From: Bacillota bacterium
Lineage (GTDB): Bacteria > Bacillota > Clostridia > Lachnospirales > Lachnospiraceae
Assembly: GCA_023437365.1 (NCBI GenBank)
Contig: JAEZGK010000073.1
Location: 1 to 64,000, forward strand
DNA length: 64,000 nt
Reading direction: 5' to 3'
The notes beneath the pieces were generated by a model. That model saw nothing but the letters and a program-made list of their open reading frames with translations, searched no databases and had not been told where the DNA came from. Numbering within the stretch: position 1 is the stretch's first letter; each line of letters starts with the position of its first letter. A program made the position numbers and the translations under genes. Positions 25,822 through 33,722 of the stretch are shown piece by piece.

Positions 25822-26223
25822 ATGTTTAAGACGCGATTATTTGGGATTGTGGCAGCAGTTGCAGTCACAGTCATTGGAGTAAATCCGGTTACTGCCTTTG
25901 CAGCTGAGACGGATACAGGGACGATGACATTGTCGGAAAAGGATACGAATCATAAAGGCAACAGAGCACTTTTTGAAGAAAAGGTAAACAAGGCCATCCA
26001 GAAATGGAGCACCTTAACGACAGATCAGAAGAACGATGTATATGCCCTGCTTGAAGAGGAGAGAAAAGCACAGGACAAGGTTCTGGATAAGTTGGCAGAG
26101 CTTGGTGTAATGGATAAAAAGGATACCGAAGGAATGAAGGCCAGGCGAGCAGACTATATGAAAAAACTGAAGGAGAGCGGGGATTTTCCGTTACTCAGAC
26201 AGAGAGGTAGAAAATGCAAATAA
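25822..26223 (+). CDS. Small secreted protein, DUF2680-like
   Basis: The preferred ATG at 25822 (GTGAGGGAG upstream) gives 133 residues. A signal peptide ends in VTAFA-AETD, and a charged helical domain follows with TTDQKNDVYALLEEE and VLDKLAELGVMDKKD. That pattern of a short helix and a DKLxELGV turn resembles DUF2680 secreted proteins of Firmicutes, whose function is unknown. A TTG nine codons upstream would extend the same frame. The protein ends in basic residues (RQRGRKCK). It is monocistronic and followed by palindrome C. Confidence 0.7.
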   Translation: MFKTRLFGIVAAVAVTVIGVNPVTAFAAETDTGTMTLSEKDTNHKGNRALFEEKVNKAIQKWSTLTTDQKNDVYALLEEERKAQDKVLDKLAELGVMDKKDTEGMKARRADYMKKLKESGDFPLLRQRGRKCK

Positions 26224-26297
26224 GTTTGCGTTAGGGTTAAGTAGCGATTGAAATAACAACGGACGCTGCCGGCTTTCACTTTAATAATAGGAATACA

Positions 26298-26506
26298 AAG
26301 AGGCTGTTATTGATGACAGCTAAGGTATGAATAATAGGCATCCCTCACACACTGGTTCCCGGACACCATGCAGATATAGTAGCACATAATCGAACATAAA
26401 TGTTCGCTTCTGTCACACAATATCTGCAAGCTGTCCGTCAAACAGTGCATGACGGGATGCCTATTGTTCTTACCTTAGCCGGCTTTACTTTTAATAACAG
26501 CCTCTT
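26298..26506. repeat. Long nested palindrome, copy C
   Basis: Outer arms AAGAGGCTGTTATT/AATAACAGCCTCTT enclose the same core as copy A, in the same orientation: AGGCATCCC/GGGATGCCT, then GCAGATAT/ATATCTGC, then CGAACAT/ATGTTCG. Relative to A, GATAT stems and outer arms differ by paired substitutions (for example CGATAT to AGATAT with ATATCG to ATATCT), so pairing is kept. It separates the convergent secreted-protein and beta-glucosidase genes. Confidence 0.88.
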
Positions 26507-26533
26507 CTGATTTCTATTATAGGTATGTATTCG

Positions 26534-28939
26534 TTATTTGCTCAACAGCGTTCTGATACCATAGAAGAAGCGTCCGTTGGCGAGAGCAACGATAGCATCG
26601 ATTTTTTTATTGCTGATTCCGCCTGCCATCTTCATCGAACGAAGCGGCATCTCCATAACTGATTTTTCCATCATTAATACCATGGTCGGGTCGGGAGCGG
26701 AATCGCTGCCTAGCATCTTACTCATCGATTTTTTGACAACGGATAAGAGTATTTTACCGATCAGCGTATCCTTGATATCAGCCAGGGTAGCATTTCTGTC
26801 ATAGGGCTTACCGAAATGATCCTTTTGAGGGGTATAGCCTAACAATGAGATAAACTGCTCATCGCTGATACGGAGCGGATAAGTAGGATGAGTATACTCA
26901 GTAAGCGATTTGTAGTGCTGTATCAGCAGGATTTCCTTACCATCGCCTGAGAGGGTAACTGAAGTCTTCAAGCGAATATCCGCACAGGAGGCACCAATCA
27001 GTAAATCATAGGCTCCGCGCTCAATGCACCAGTCCTTAACCTCTGAATTATAATAAGCAAAGCTGCGCTGATCGAGCGTCATAGTCACCCTACCGGTTTC
27101 TCCGGGGGCCAGTGAAATCTTACAGAAGCCCTTCAGCTCCTTCTCTGCACGGAAGAGCTTGGAAGCCGCACAGTGCACATACAATTGAACAATCTCAGCA
27201 CCTGGTTCCTTCCCTGTATTTGTTACATCTATGCTGACCTTATAGTTTTGAGGAGCAAGCTCCTCCACTTCTAGGTTGCTGTATTCAAAGCTTGTATAGG
27301 ACAAGCCGTATCCAAAGGGGAACATTACATTTTGCTTCACGGTATCATAATAACGATAGCCTACATAGATACTTTCCCGGTATTGAACAGATTTAGAGGT
27401 GCCGGGGAAGTAAGAATAGCTGGAATTATCCTGTAAGGAAGCGGGGAAGGTCTCAGCCAGCTTTCCGCTGGGATTAACCTTTCCTAATAACAAATCAGCG
27501 GTAGCAGCACCACCTGCCTGGCCGGCAAGATACATAAGAAGGATGCCCTTCACGCTATCCTTCCAGGGCATCAGCACAGGTGCCCCAAGCTGCAGGATCA
27601 CTATGATATTGGAATTGACCTTTGCCACTGCCTCGATTAGCTTATTATGACTTTCCGGCATATCCAATGAGGTACGATCAAAACCTTCGCTTTCATATTC
27701 ATCGGGGAGACCTGCAAAGAGAAGAACGATGTCACTGTTTTTCGCCAGCTCACAGGCTTCCTTGATCAAAGCTTCGTCTACGGTCTTACTTCCGAGTGTA
27801 TAACCATCGGCATAGGAAGCTTTGACACCGGCTTCTTGTAAGGCATCATAAGCATTATCAAGGAAGGCAGGGTTGATACGGCTGCTGCCTGCTCCCTGGT
27901 ATCTTGCTTTTTTAGCCATCTGGCCTATGACAGCGATCTTTGACGTAGGACAGATTGGCAGGATTTGTTCGGCATTCTTAAGGAGTACAGCTGATTTTCC
28001 TGCGATCTCGCGAGCGAGGGCATGATGCTCCTTATCCTTGTTAACTGACTTGGATTTTTGTTCCTGACCCTTCAGGATAAGCTCAGTGACTCTCTGTGCA
28101 CAGAGGTCGAGGTCTTCCGAGGACAAGGAACCGTCCTTTACTGCAGCGACAAGCTCTGCGTCTGTATCATAATTTACGGCAGGCATCTCAAGATCCATAC
28201 CGGCTCTGATACCCTGCACCCGGTCATTGGTCGCACCCCAGTCGCTGACAACAACACCGTCGAAGCCCCATTCCTCCCTGAGGATGTCGGTGAGCAGATA
28301 TTGATTATCGCAGCCATAGATACCGTTGATTTTGTTATAGCTTGCCATAACAGTCCAGGGCTTTGATTTCTTTACAGCAGTCTCAAATGCGGTCAGATAA
28401 ATTTCTCGAAGAGCACGTTCATCAACGATGGAATCTACGGTCATACGGCAGGATTCCTGATTGTTTACGGCATAATGCTTCAGAGAGGAGCCTACATTTT
28501 TGCTCTGGATTCCCTTGATCAGAGCGGCAGCCATCTCTCCTGCGAGATAGGGGTCTTCGCTGAAATATTCAAAATTACGTCCACAGAGAGGACTTCTCTT
28601 AATATTAGTACCTGGTCCGAGAATCACAGCTACATCCTCATTGACACATTTTTCACCGAGAGCCTCACCCATTCTTTCCAGAAGCTCAGGATCGAAGCTA
28701 CAGGCTGTTGCACTAGCGGTTGGAAAGCTGGTGGCGGGAACACTGTCATTCAAGCCCAGGTGATCGGAGGCTCCGGCCTGTTTACGAAGTCCGTGGGGGC
28801 CGTCCGTAACCATAATAGAAGTAAGCCCTAATCGTTCAATGCTTTTCAAATTCCAGAAATTCTTACCGCTGCAGAGACTGGCCTTCTCCTCCAGAGTCAT
28901 CTGCTTTACAAGCTCCTTTGCTTTTGCTTTATAATCCAT
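26534..28939 (-). CDS. GH3 family beta-glucosidase
   Basis: The protein of about 801 residues has the GH3 N-terminal barrel (MVTDGPHGLR; KHYAVNNQE; nucleophile Asp in VVSDWGA), the alpha/beta sandwich (LLKNAEQILP to GLPDEYESEGFDR) and a fibronectin-III-like C-terminal domain (FGYGLSYTSFEYS; APGETG). No signal peptide is seen, so it should act in the cytoplasm on imported beta-glucosides or cello-oligomers. The ATG at 28939 fits the GGGAGG site better than in-frame upstream ATGs. It is divergent from an AraC-type regulator, its likely controller. The last 150 or so residues (to GIRTLLSK) extend beyond the FnIII domain. Confidence 0.92.
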   Translation of the reverse strand: MDYKAKAKELVKQMTLEEKASLCSGKNFWNLKSIERLGLTSIMVTDGPHGLRKQAGASDHLGLNDSVPATSFPTASATACSFDPELLERMGEALGEKCVNEDVAVILGPGTNIKRSPLCGRNFEYFSEDPYLAGEMAAALIKGIQSKNVGSSLKHYAVNNQESCRMTVDSIVDERALREIYLTAFETAVKKSKPWTVMASYNKINGIYGCDNQYLLTDILREEWGFDGVVVSDWGATNDRVQGIRAGMDLEMPAVNYDTDAELVAAVKDGSLSSEDLDLCAQRVTELILKGQEQKSKSVNKDKEHHALAREIAGKSAVLLKNAEQILPICPTSKIAVIGQMAKKARYQGAGSSRINPAFLDNAYDALQEAGVKASYADGYTLGSKTVDEALIKEACELAKNSDIVLLFAGLPDEYESEGFDRTSLDMPESHNKLIEAVAKVNSNIIVILQLGAPVLMPWKDSVKGILLMYLAGQAGGAATADLLLGKVNPSGKLAETFPASLQDNSSYSYFPGTSKSVQYRESIYVGYRYYDTVKQNVMFPFGYGLSYTSFEYSNLEVEELAPQNYKVSIDVTNTGKEPGAEIVQLYVHCAASKLFRAEKELKGFCKISLAPGETGRVTMTLDQRSFAYYNSEVKDWCIERGAYDLLIGASCADIRLKTSVTLSGDGKEILLIQHYKSLTEYTHPTYPLRISDEQFISLLGYTPQKDHFGKPYDRNATLADIKDTLIGKILLSVVKKSMSKMLGSDSAPDPTMVLMMEKSVMEMPLRSMKMAGGISNKKIDAIVALANGRFFYGIRTLLSK

Positions 28940-29113
28940 TCGTATCATACCTCCCATAATGAATTGTTACCCAGTATTAAGATACATACTCATTTTTATA
29001 GTATCAGATACTGGATAAAAAACTATCTTATTTTTAAGAAATTTATCCTGATTTTAATATAAATCTATGATACAATATAGTTAAGCTATCATATATCTCC
29101 GGAGGTGATATGG

Positions 29114-29911
29114 ATGAAGGTAAAATTTGATGTCAAGAACTTGAAAGATATCCCAATCGGCGAACCACCGCAGGATGTCATGAAGGCCTACGGTAAGGCG
29201 ATGTTTGAGCAGAGAGAAACACTGGAAGGTAACATGGTGTATCGGTTGGAAAAGGAGCTGTTTGACTCTGTCAGGAGCGGTAATACGGAGGCTCTGAATC
29301 ACATTCTTGTCAATATCTCCATCAAGGAACAATATGTAGGTTACCTCTCCAAGGATCCGCTTCGTCAGGTACAGTATATCTTTGTATCCGGCATTGCCCT
29401 TGCGACCAGAAGTGCCATTGAAGGAGGAATGCCGGAAATTGAAGCCTATAATCTGAGTGATGTATATATACAGAAGGTGGATGTCTGTAACAATATTGAT
29501 GAGGTAAACCGGCTCTTTGTTGTGGCAATCTTTGACTTTACCAAACGTGTCAGGAAGCTTAGGAAGAGAAGAGCTTACTCCTATCCGGTAGAACAATGTG
29601 TTGCATATATTCTGGATCATTTGCACTATCAGATTACCTTGACGGAAGTTGCAAAGCACTGCAGATTGACCCCACAGTATCTGTCCACCCTGTTCCATAA
29701 GGAGACAGGAGTTACCATACGAGATTATATTATGAATGAGAGACTGGAAGCTGCCAAGCAGATGTTGACCTTTTCGGAAGTGGGTTTGCAGGAAATCTCA
29801 GGATATCTGGCATTTTCTACGCACTCCAATTTTACGATGCATTTTAAGAAAAAGTTCGGCATAACCCCGAGAGAATACCGGGCTAATGCAAAGGTCACAT
29901 ATATTGGCTGA
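29114..29911 (+). CDS. AraC-family regulator, divergent from the beta-glucosidase
   Basis: The 265-residue protein has an N-terminal domain without an obvious cupin and a C-terminal AraC double helix-turn-helix (LTEVAKHCRLTPQYLSTLFHKETG and LQEISGYLAFSTHSNFTMHFKKKFG, ending TPREYR). The N-terminal half is helical and resembles the sensory region of regulators such as YesN-like or RhaS-like clostridial proteins. GGAGGTGAT just upstream supports the ATG at 29114. The shared intergenic region with the GH3 gene suggests control of beta-glucoside use. Confidence 0.88.
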   Translation: MKVKFDVKNLKDIPIGEPPQDVMKAYGKAMFEQRETLEGNMVYRLEKELFDSVRSGNTEALNHILVNISIKEQYVGYLSKDPLRQVQYIFVSGIALATRSAIEGGMPEIEAYNLSDVYIQKVDVCNNIDEVNRLFVVAIFDFTKRVRKLRKRRAYSYPVEQCVAYILDHLHYQITLTEVAKHCRLTPQYLSTLFHKETGVTIRDYIMNERLEAAKQMLTFSEVGLQEISGYLAFSTHSNFTMHFKKKFGITPREYRANAKVTYIG

Positions 29912-30061
29912 AATGACAACAGCTTCCTGGGGGCTGGACAAACAGAGCAGTTTGTGATTAATTAGTTTGAAGGAAGCATAGAAATATGTTATATATAGAT
30001 AAGGCACATACAAGAGCAGTATATTTTATGGCTAAGAAAACAGAAAGAAAAGGGAAATACT

Positions 30062-31414
30062 ATGTACGAACAGAAAAACCTAGCTAAAGGGAATGTGGCG
30101 AAGCAGCTTATTTTTTTCGCAATTCCATTCATCATCTCTAATTTGATCCAGACGCTTTACAGCGTCGCAGATATGGTTATCGTAGGACAGTTTAACGGGA
30201 CTTACAGCATGTCCGGTGTCAATATCGGAGGACAGGTTACGATGCTGTTGTTAAATGTTGCAATCGGCATCAGCACCGGCGGCACGATCATGATAGCCCA
30301 ATCCGTAGGAGCTGAGAAGACAAAACAGCTTCAGAAAATTATCGGAACCCTTCTGACCTCCCTGATGGTAGCGGCACTGATTATGACCCTCCTGATGCTG
30401 GTATTAAAGGACCCGATACTGAAGTTAATACATACCCCGGAGGAATCGTTCGCGGAGGCCAGTACTTATCTAGTGGTAACAGCACTCGGTACAGTATTCA
30501 TTTTCGGATATAATGCGCTAAGTGCCATCATGCGCGGTATGGGTGACAGTAAAAGCCCCTTGATCTTCGTAACGATTGCCTGCTTTACAAATATCGTTCT
30601 AGATCTGCTGCTGGTAGGAGGATTGCACATGGGAGCGTTTGGAGCTGCTATAGCAACGGTGTTTTCCCAGGCACTCAGTATGCTTCTATGCATCCTTTAC
30701 TTAAGAAAGAGAAAATTCGTTTTTGATTTTAATATGCGTTCCTTTCGGGTTGACAAGGTACAATTGAAGGGTATCCTAAAGCTTGGAATCCCTTTGACGA
30801 TACAAAATTTGATCACAAACCTGTCCTTTTTGTTTATGACAACCTTGGTGAATTACATCGGTGTGACCGCTTCCGCTGCCGTCGGTGCTGTGGGTAAATA
30901 TAATGGCTTTGCTATTCTTCCCGCACTTGCTATGAATGCTGCGATCTCTGCTATGGTAGCACAAAATATCGGAGCCGAGCGGAAGGATAGGGCAATCAAA
31001 ACCATGCTGACGGGTATGGGGATTGCATATCTGATTTCTGTGACTATTTTTATTCTGACGAGATTATTCCCGGAGGAGATATTGACGATGTTTTCCGCAG
31101 ATCCGGAGTTGATTCGGGTTGGTGTTCCCTACCTGTTTGCGTTTTCCTTCGACTACCTGCTGGTTCCGGCAGCATTTTGCCTGGTCGGTTTCTTTATCGG
31201 TACGGGACATACGACTTTTTCCTTAATCAATAATATCTTGTCTTCTATCGTAATCCGGATTCCGGTAGCATACCTGTTAAGCAATGTTTTTGGACTTGGG
31301 CTACTGGGTGTCGGACTGGCAGTTCCCTTTGCCACAGCTTGTACAATTATCCTAAGTTTATGGTTTTTCTTTTCTGGAAAATGGAAGAAGAAAACTGTCC
31401 GTATCGAGGATTAG
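30062..31414 (+). CDS. MATE family efflux transporter
   Basis: A 450-residue protein with 12 predicted transmembrane segments. Its opening LAKGNVAKQLIFFAIPFIISNLIQTLYSVADMVIVGQ region is typical of clostridial MATE proteins (DinF/NorM-like), as is the internal two-fold repeat (GILKLGIPLTIQNLITNLSF starts the second half). MATE pumps export cationic drugs or metabolites using Na+ or H+ gradients; the substrate is unknown. The gene appears monocistronic and converges on an AraC-type gene with only 19 bp between stop codons. Confidence 0.92.
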   Translation: MYEQKNLAKGNVAKQLIFFAIPFIISNLIQTLYSVADMVIVGQFNGTYSMSGVNIGGQVTMLLLNVAIGISTGGTIMIAQSVGAEKTKQLQKIIGTLLTSLMVAALIMTLLMLVLKDPILKLIHTPEESFAEASTYLVVTALGTVFIFGYNALSAIMRGMGDSKSPLIFVTIACFTNIVLDLLLVGGLHMGAFGAAIATVFSQALSMLLCILYLRKRKFVFDFNMRSFRVDKVQLKGILKLGIPLTIQNLITNLSFLFMTTLVNYIGVTASAAVGAVGKYNGFAILPALAMNAAISAMVAQNIGAERKDRAIKTMLTGMGIAYLISVTIFILTRLFPEEILTMFSADPELIRVGVPYLFAFSFDYLLVPAAFCLVGFFIGTGHTTFSLINNILSSIVIRIPVAYLLSNVFGLGLLGVGLAVPFATACTIILSLWFFFSGKWKKKTVRIED

Positions 31415-31433
31415 TCGGATTAGAACCGCAGAA

Positions 31434-32303
31434 TTATATATGGTTATTATACATGGCGTATTTCTTTGGAGATACGCCTACTGTTTTAGTAAATGCCTTA
31501 AGGAAGGTGCTGTAATCCATGAAGCCGCATTGCTCACAGACATCGTTGACACTGACACCTTCCGACAGAAGGGCCTTGGCGATGCTGATTCTGCGGCCGG
31601 TCAGATACTTATTCACCGTTGTACCGGTGGATTGCTTGAAGATGCGGCAGATAAAGGATTTGCTGAGAAAGAAGGAATCTGCAAGCTGCTGTAGGGTGAT
31701 TGGGGCATTAATATTGGCATTGATGTATTCCATCAGTGCATTGACCTGTTTGTCATACTGGAAGTTCGGATCTTCCGAAAAGTTCTCTTTTTGCTGACTG
31801 GATAGAAATTCCTTATTCAAAAACACCATCAGCTCCGTGAAGGAGAGCTTTTCCAGGACATCCTCGGCATAACCTGATAAGCTGGTCAGCTTATGGATAT
31901 AGTATAGAAAACGCTGCTGGCTGCTTTTATCGAGGGATACCCGGTGGGAAAAGCCTGACTCCCGGTAAGAGAAGCAATAATCCAGCTCCGTTTTATCCGT
32001 GGACAGAGATCTTAGAAACTCGGGATAGACGGATAGCACAATGCGCTCATGCTCTGTCTGATCAATCTGTGACAGATAATGGCTCTCATACTGGTTGATG
32101 AAAAAGAGGTCTCCCGGCTGAATGATATAGGTCCTGTTGTCAATCAGAAACTGTTTGCCGCCGGATATGGAATAGTAGACTTCATAACAGTCATGAATGT
32201 GCAGATCGAGCGTCTTTTCTTCAAAATAAAGGTGAGCAACAGAAAAATATTTGTTGTTGATACAGGTTTCAATTGCTGCCTTGTTGGAATTCAATGCCTT
32301 CAT
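31434..32303 (-). CDS. AraC-family regulator with N-terminal cupin
   Basis: The 289-residue protein has a cupin-like sensor (HIHDCYEVYYSISGGKQFLIDN, then IQPGDLFFINQYESHYL) and a C-terminal AraC DNA-binding domain (LQQLADSFFLSKSFICRIFKQSTG; VNDVCEQCGFMDYSTFLKAFTKTVG; SPKKY). This is the usual layout of sugar-responsive regulators. No target gene is adjacent in the same direction; it converges on the MATE gene, so its regulon is unclear. A GTCTGC/GCAGAC hairpin lies about 20 bp upstream of the start codon. Confidence 0.9.
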   Translation of the reverse strand: MKALNSNKAAIETCINNKYFSVAHLYFEEKTLDLHIHDCYEVYYSISGGKQFLIDNRTYIIQPGDLFFINQYESHYLSQIDQTEHERIVLSVYPEFLRSLSTDKTELDYCFSYRESGFSHRVSLDKSSQQRFLYYIHKLTSLSGYAEDVLEKLSFTELMVFLNKEFLSSQQKENFSEDPNFQYDKQVNALMEYINANINAPITLQQLADSFFLSKSFICRIFKQSTGTTVNKYLTGRRISIAKALLSEGVSVNDVCEQCGFMDYSTFLKAFTKTVGVSPKKYAMYNNHI

Positions 32304-32571
32304 CTTTTCCCTTTCTAGGCGTAGGTCTGCCTCAGTAGCAGACTGCCAGCTTTTTGTGTGGTATATTAGTATTTATTGTAACATCTCTATTCAATAATTT
32401 CAATATTTTTAATAAATCAAGACAAGAAAGTGAAAATGTGATTGGAAAGGGAAGGTTTTTAAGATTACCTATACCATTCCTTTGTATTTGTATTATAATG
32501 GTAATAACCTTGCGATTCATATATTTCTTAGTTCGAATTGAAGGAGAACAAATTGGGAAATGAGGATAGAT

Positions 32572-33225
32572 ATGATTACTATAAGGATGAAGCTGATTGA
32601 AGTAGATTATGAGAAGCTGGCAGAGAGATTTATTCCGGAGGTATTTATTCACGATACGGAAGAAACCGGTCTGACGAAAAGACTGGTCGGGAAACTTTTT
32701 GTAAAGGATGGTGAAGCCAGCTCCTTTACCAAAGGGCTTTTGAAGCTAATACCGGATCAGGTGACGAATTCTGCGGCACATCATCTGGTACTATGTAATC
32801 AGGAACGTTTTCAGCTGCTGATGAATCAGGCGCTCGAAAAATCCCTGCAGGGAGTAAAAATAGATAATTTAAGGTTTTCGGATACGGAAAGGATGGTGCA
32901 TGATATGCTAAAATTAGAAATACAGCTGAAAGAGGTGGATTATACTTCGGTAATATCCCAGCTGCTTCCTAAGCTGCTTGAGGGACTATCCTCCCAGCCC
33001 GGAAAGACAGGCAGGCTGGGACAATTGTTGCTGACGCTTGGAGAGAAGCCTGATAGGATGCTGGCAGCTGCCTGTGATATCCTGACCCAGGAGGAGAAGG
33101 ACACCATCCTTGAGCAGATATTCGAGATCTACCAGGAGGATATTACAGAAGGCTTAAATCGTGCGGCAGAGCAGCAGAAAATTGCCGCCGTAGTAGCAGA
33201 AGTAAAGCTATCTCATAATAGCTAG
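32572..33225 (+). CDS. Hypothetical cytoplasmic protein with internal duplication
   Basis: I do not recognise this family. From the ATG at 32572 (TGAGG six bases upstream) it is 217 residues, mostly helical, with no signal or membrane segment. Two halves appear related: KLIEVDYEKLAERFIPEVF near the start and QLKEVDYTSVISQLLPKLL near residue 116, each followed by a segment rich in Leu, Lys and Gly-Lys. An ATG 12 bases earlier is possible. It is monocistronic, between an AraC regulator and a bidirectional terminator. Confidence 0.7.
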   Translation: MITIRMKLIEVDYEKLAERFIPEVFIHDTEETGLTKRLVGKLFVKDGEASSFTKGLLKLIPDQVTNSAAHHLVLCNQERFQLLMNQALEKSLQGVKIDNLRFSDTERMVHDMLKLEIQLKEVDYTSVISQLLPKLLEGLSSQPGKTGRLGQLLLTLGEKPDRMLAAACDILTQEEKDTILEQIFEIYQEDITEGLNRAAEQQKIAAVVAEVKLSHNS

Positions 33226-33318
33226 TAAGGCTCTTTACAGCTCCTGCACCATACAGTAATTATTGTCCTTTTTGTCACCTCGTCTGTTGTATAATAAATG
33301 TACGAAAATAGAATAGAA

Positions 33319-33387
33319 ACGAAAAAGGGACTGTTGCAAAACTCCTTACTCTGGCTATCAGAGTGTTTTGCAACAGCTCTTTTTCGT
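33319..33387. terminator. Bidirectional terminator related to the palindrome ends
   Basis: The outer stem ACGAAAAAG/CTTTTTCGT continues through CTGTTGCAAAAC/GTTTTGCAACAG to an inner ACTCTG-gctat-CAGAGT hairpin. The inner part equals the terminal arm of palindrome copies A and B. A-tract and T-tract flanks let it terminate in both directions. It ends the hypothetical gene at 33225. Confidence 0.85.
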
Positions 33388-33553
33388 ATAGGGGTAACCG
33401 GTTGGAGCTTCGACCGGTTATGACATATTTCACGGGAGGGTGAACAATTCCTATCAGATTTGTATGATATGTATAGAAGTAAGATATATCAGGAGGGAAA
33501 TAGTAACCATATTGACTATTTTTTTAAAATATGTTTTCAAAACGGCAACAACG

Positions 33554-33664
33554 TGGTATACTAATGGAGATAAATGTAACTTTTCCTTGAAAAAGGTACT
33601 ATGAAGCTATGGATTTGATTGTCATAAAGTTAACAAATTATTTACGAAAATTTTCGTAAATAAT
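33554..33664 (+). promoter_or_regulatory. ndh2 control region: extended -10, Rex-like box, 28-bp palindrome
   Basis: TGGTATACT (33554-33562) is an extended -10. TTGTCATAAAGTTAACAA (33619-33636) matches the Rex consensus TTGTTAAN4TTAACAA at 12 of 14 fixed positions. Immediately after it, 33637-33664 is a perfect 28-bp palindrome with half-site ATTATTTACGAAAA. Further upstream, AACCGGT/ACCGGTT forms a loose inverted repeat near 33400. Rex would link expression to the NADH/NAD+ ratio, which suits a NADH dehydrogenase gene. The palindrome could be a second operator or a transcript hairpin. Confidence 0.6.
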
Positions 33665-33722
33665 ACTTTTATTCAATACCTTTTTGAATGATTATATGTG
33701 AGAAAAACAGTAAGGAGCAGAC

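Noticed and set aside
25207..26506. Insertion sequence or transposon
   Set aside because: The palindromes lack a transposase frame and clear target duplications; only the end motif is IS-like.
29081..29698. 205-codon minus-strand frame opposite the AraC-type gene
   Set aside because: Shadow of the AraC coding sequence; no start signal and no recognisable domain.
32354..32563. Small hydrophobic frame upstream of the hypothetical gene at 32572
   Set aside because: No ribosome binding site, composition typical of translated AT-rich intergenic DNA, and a second antisense frame covers the same stretch.
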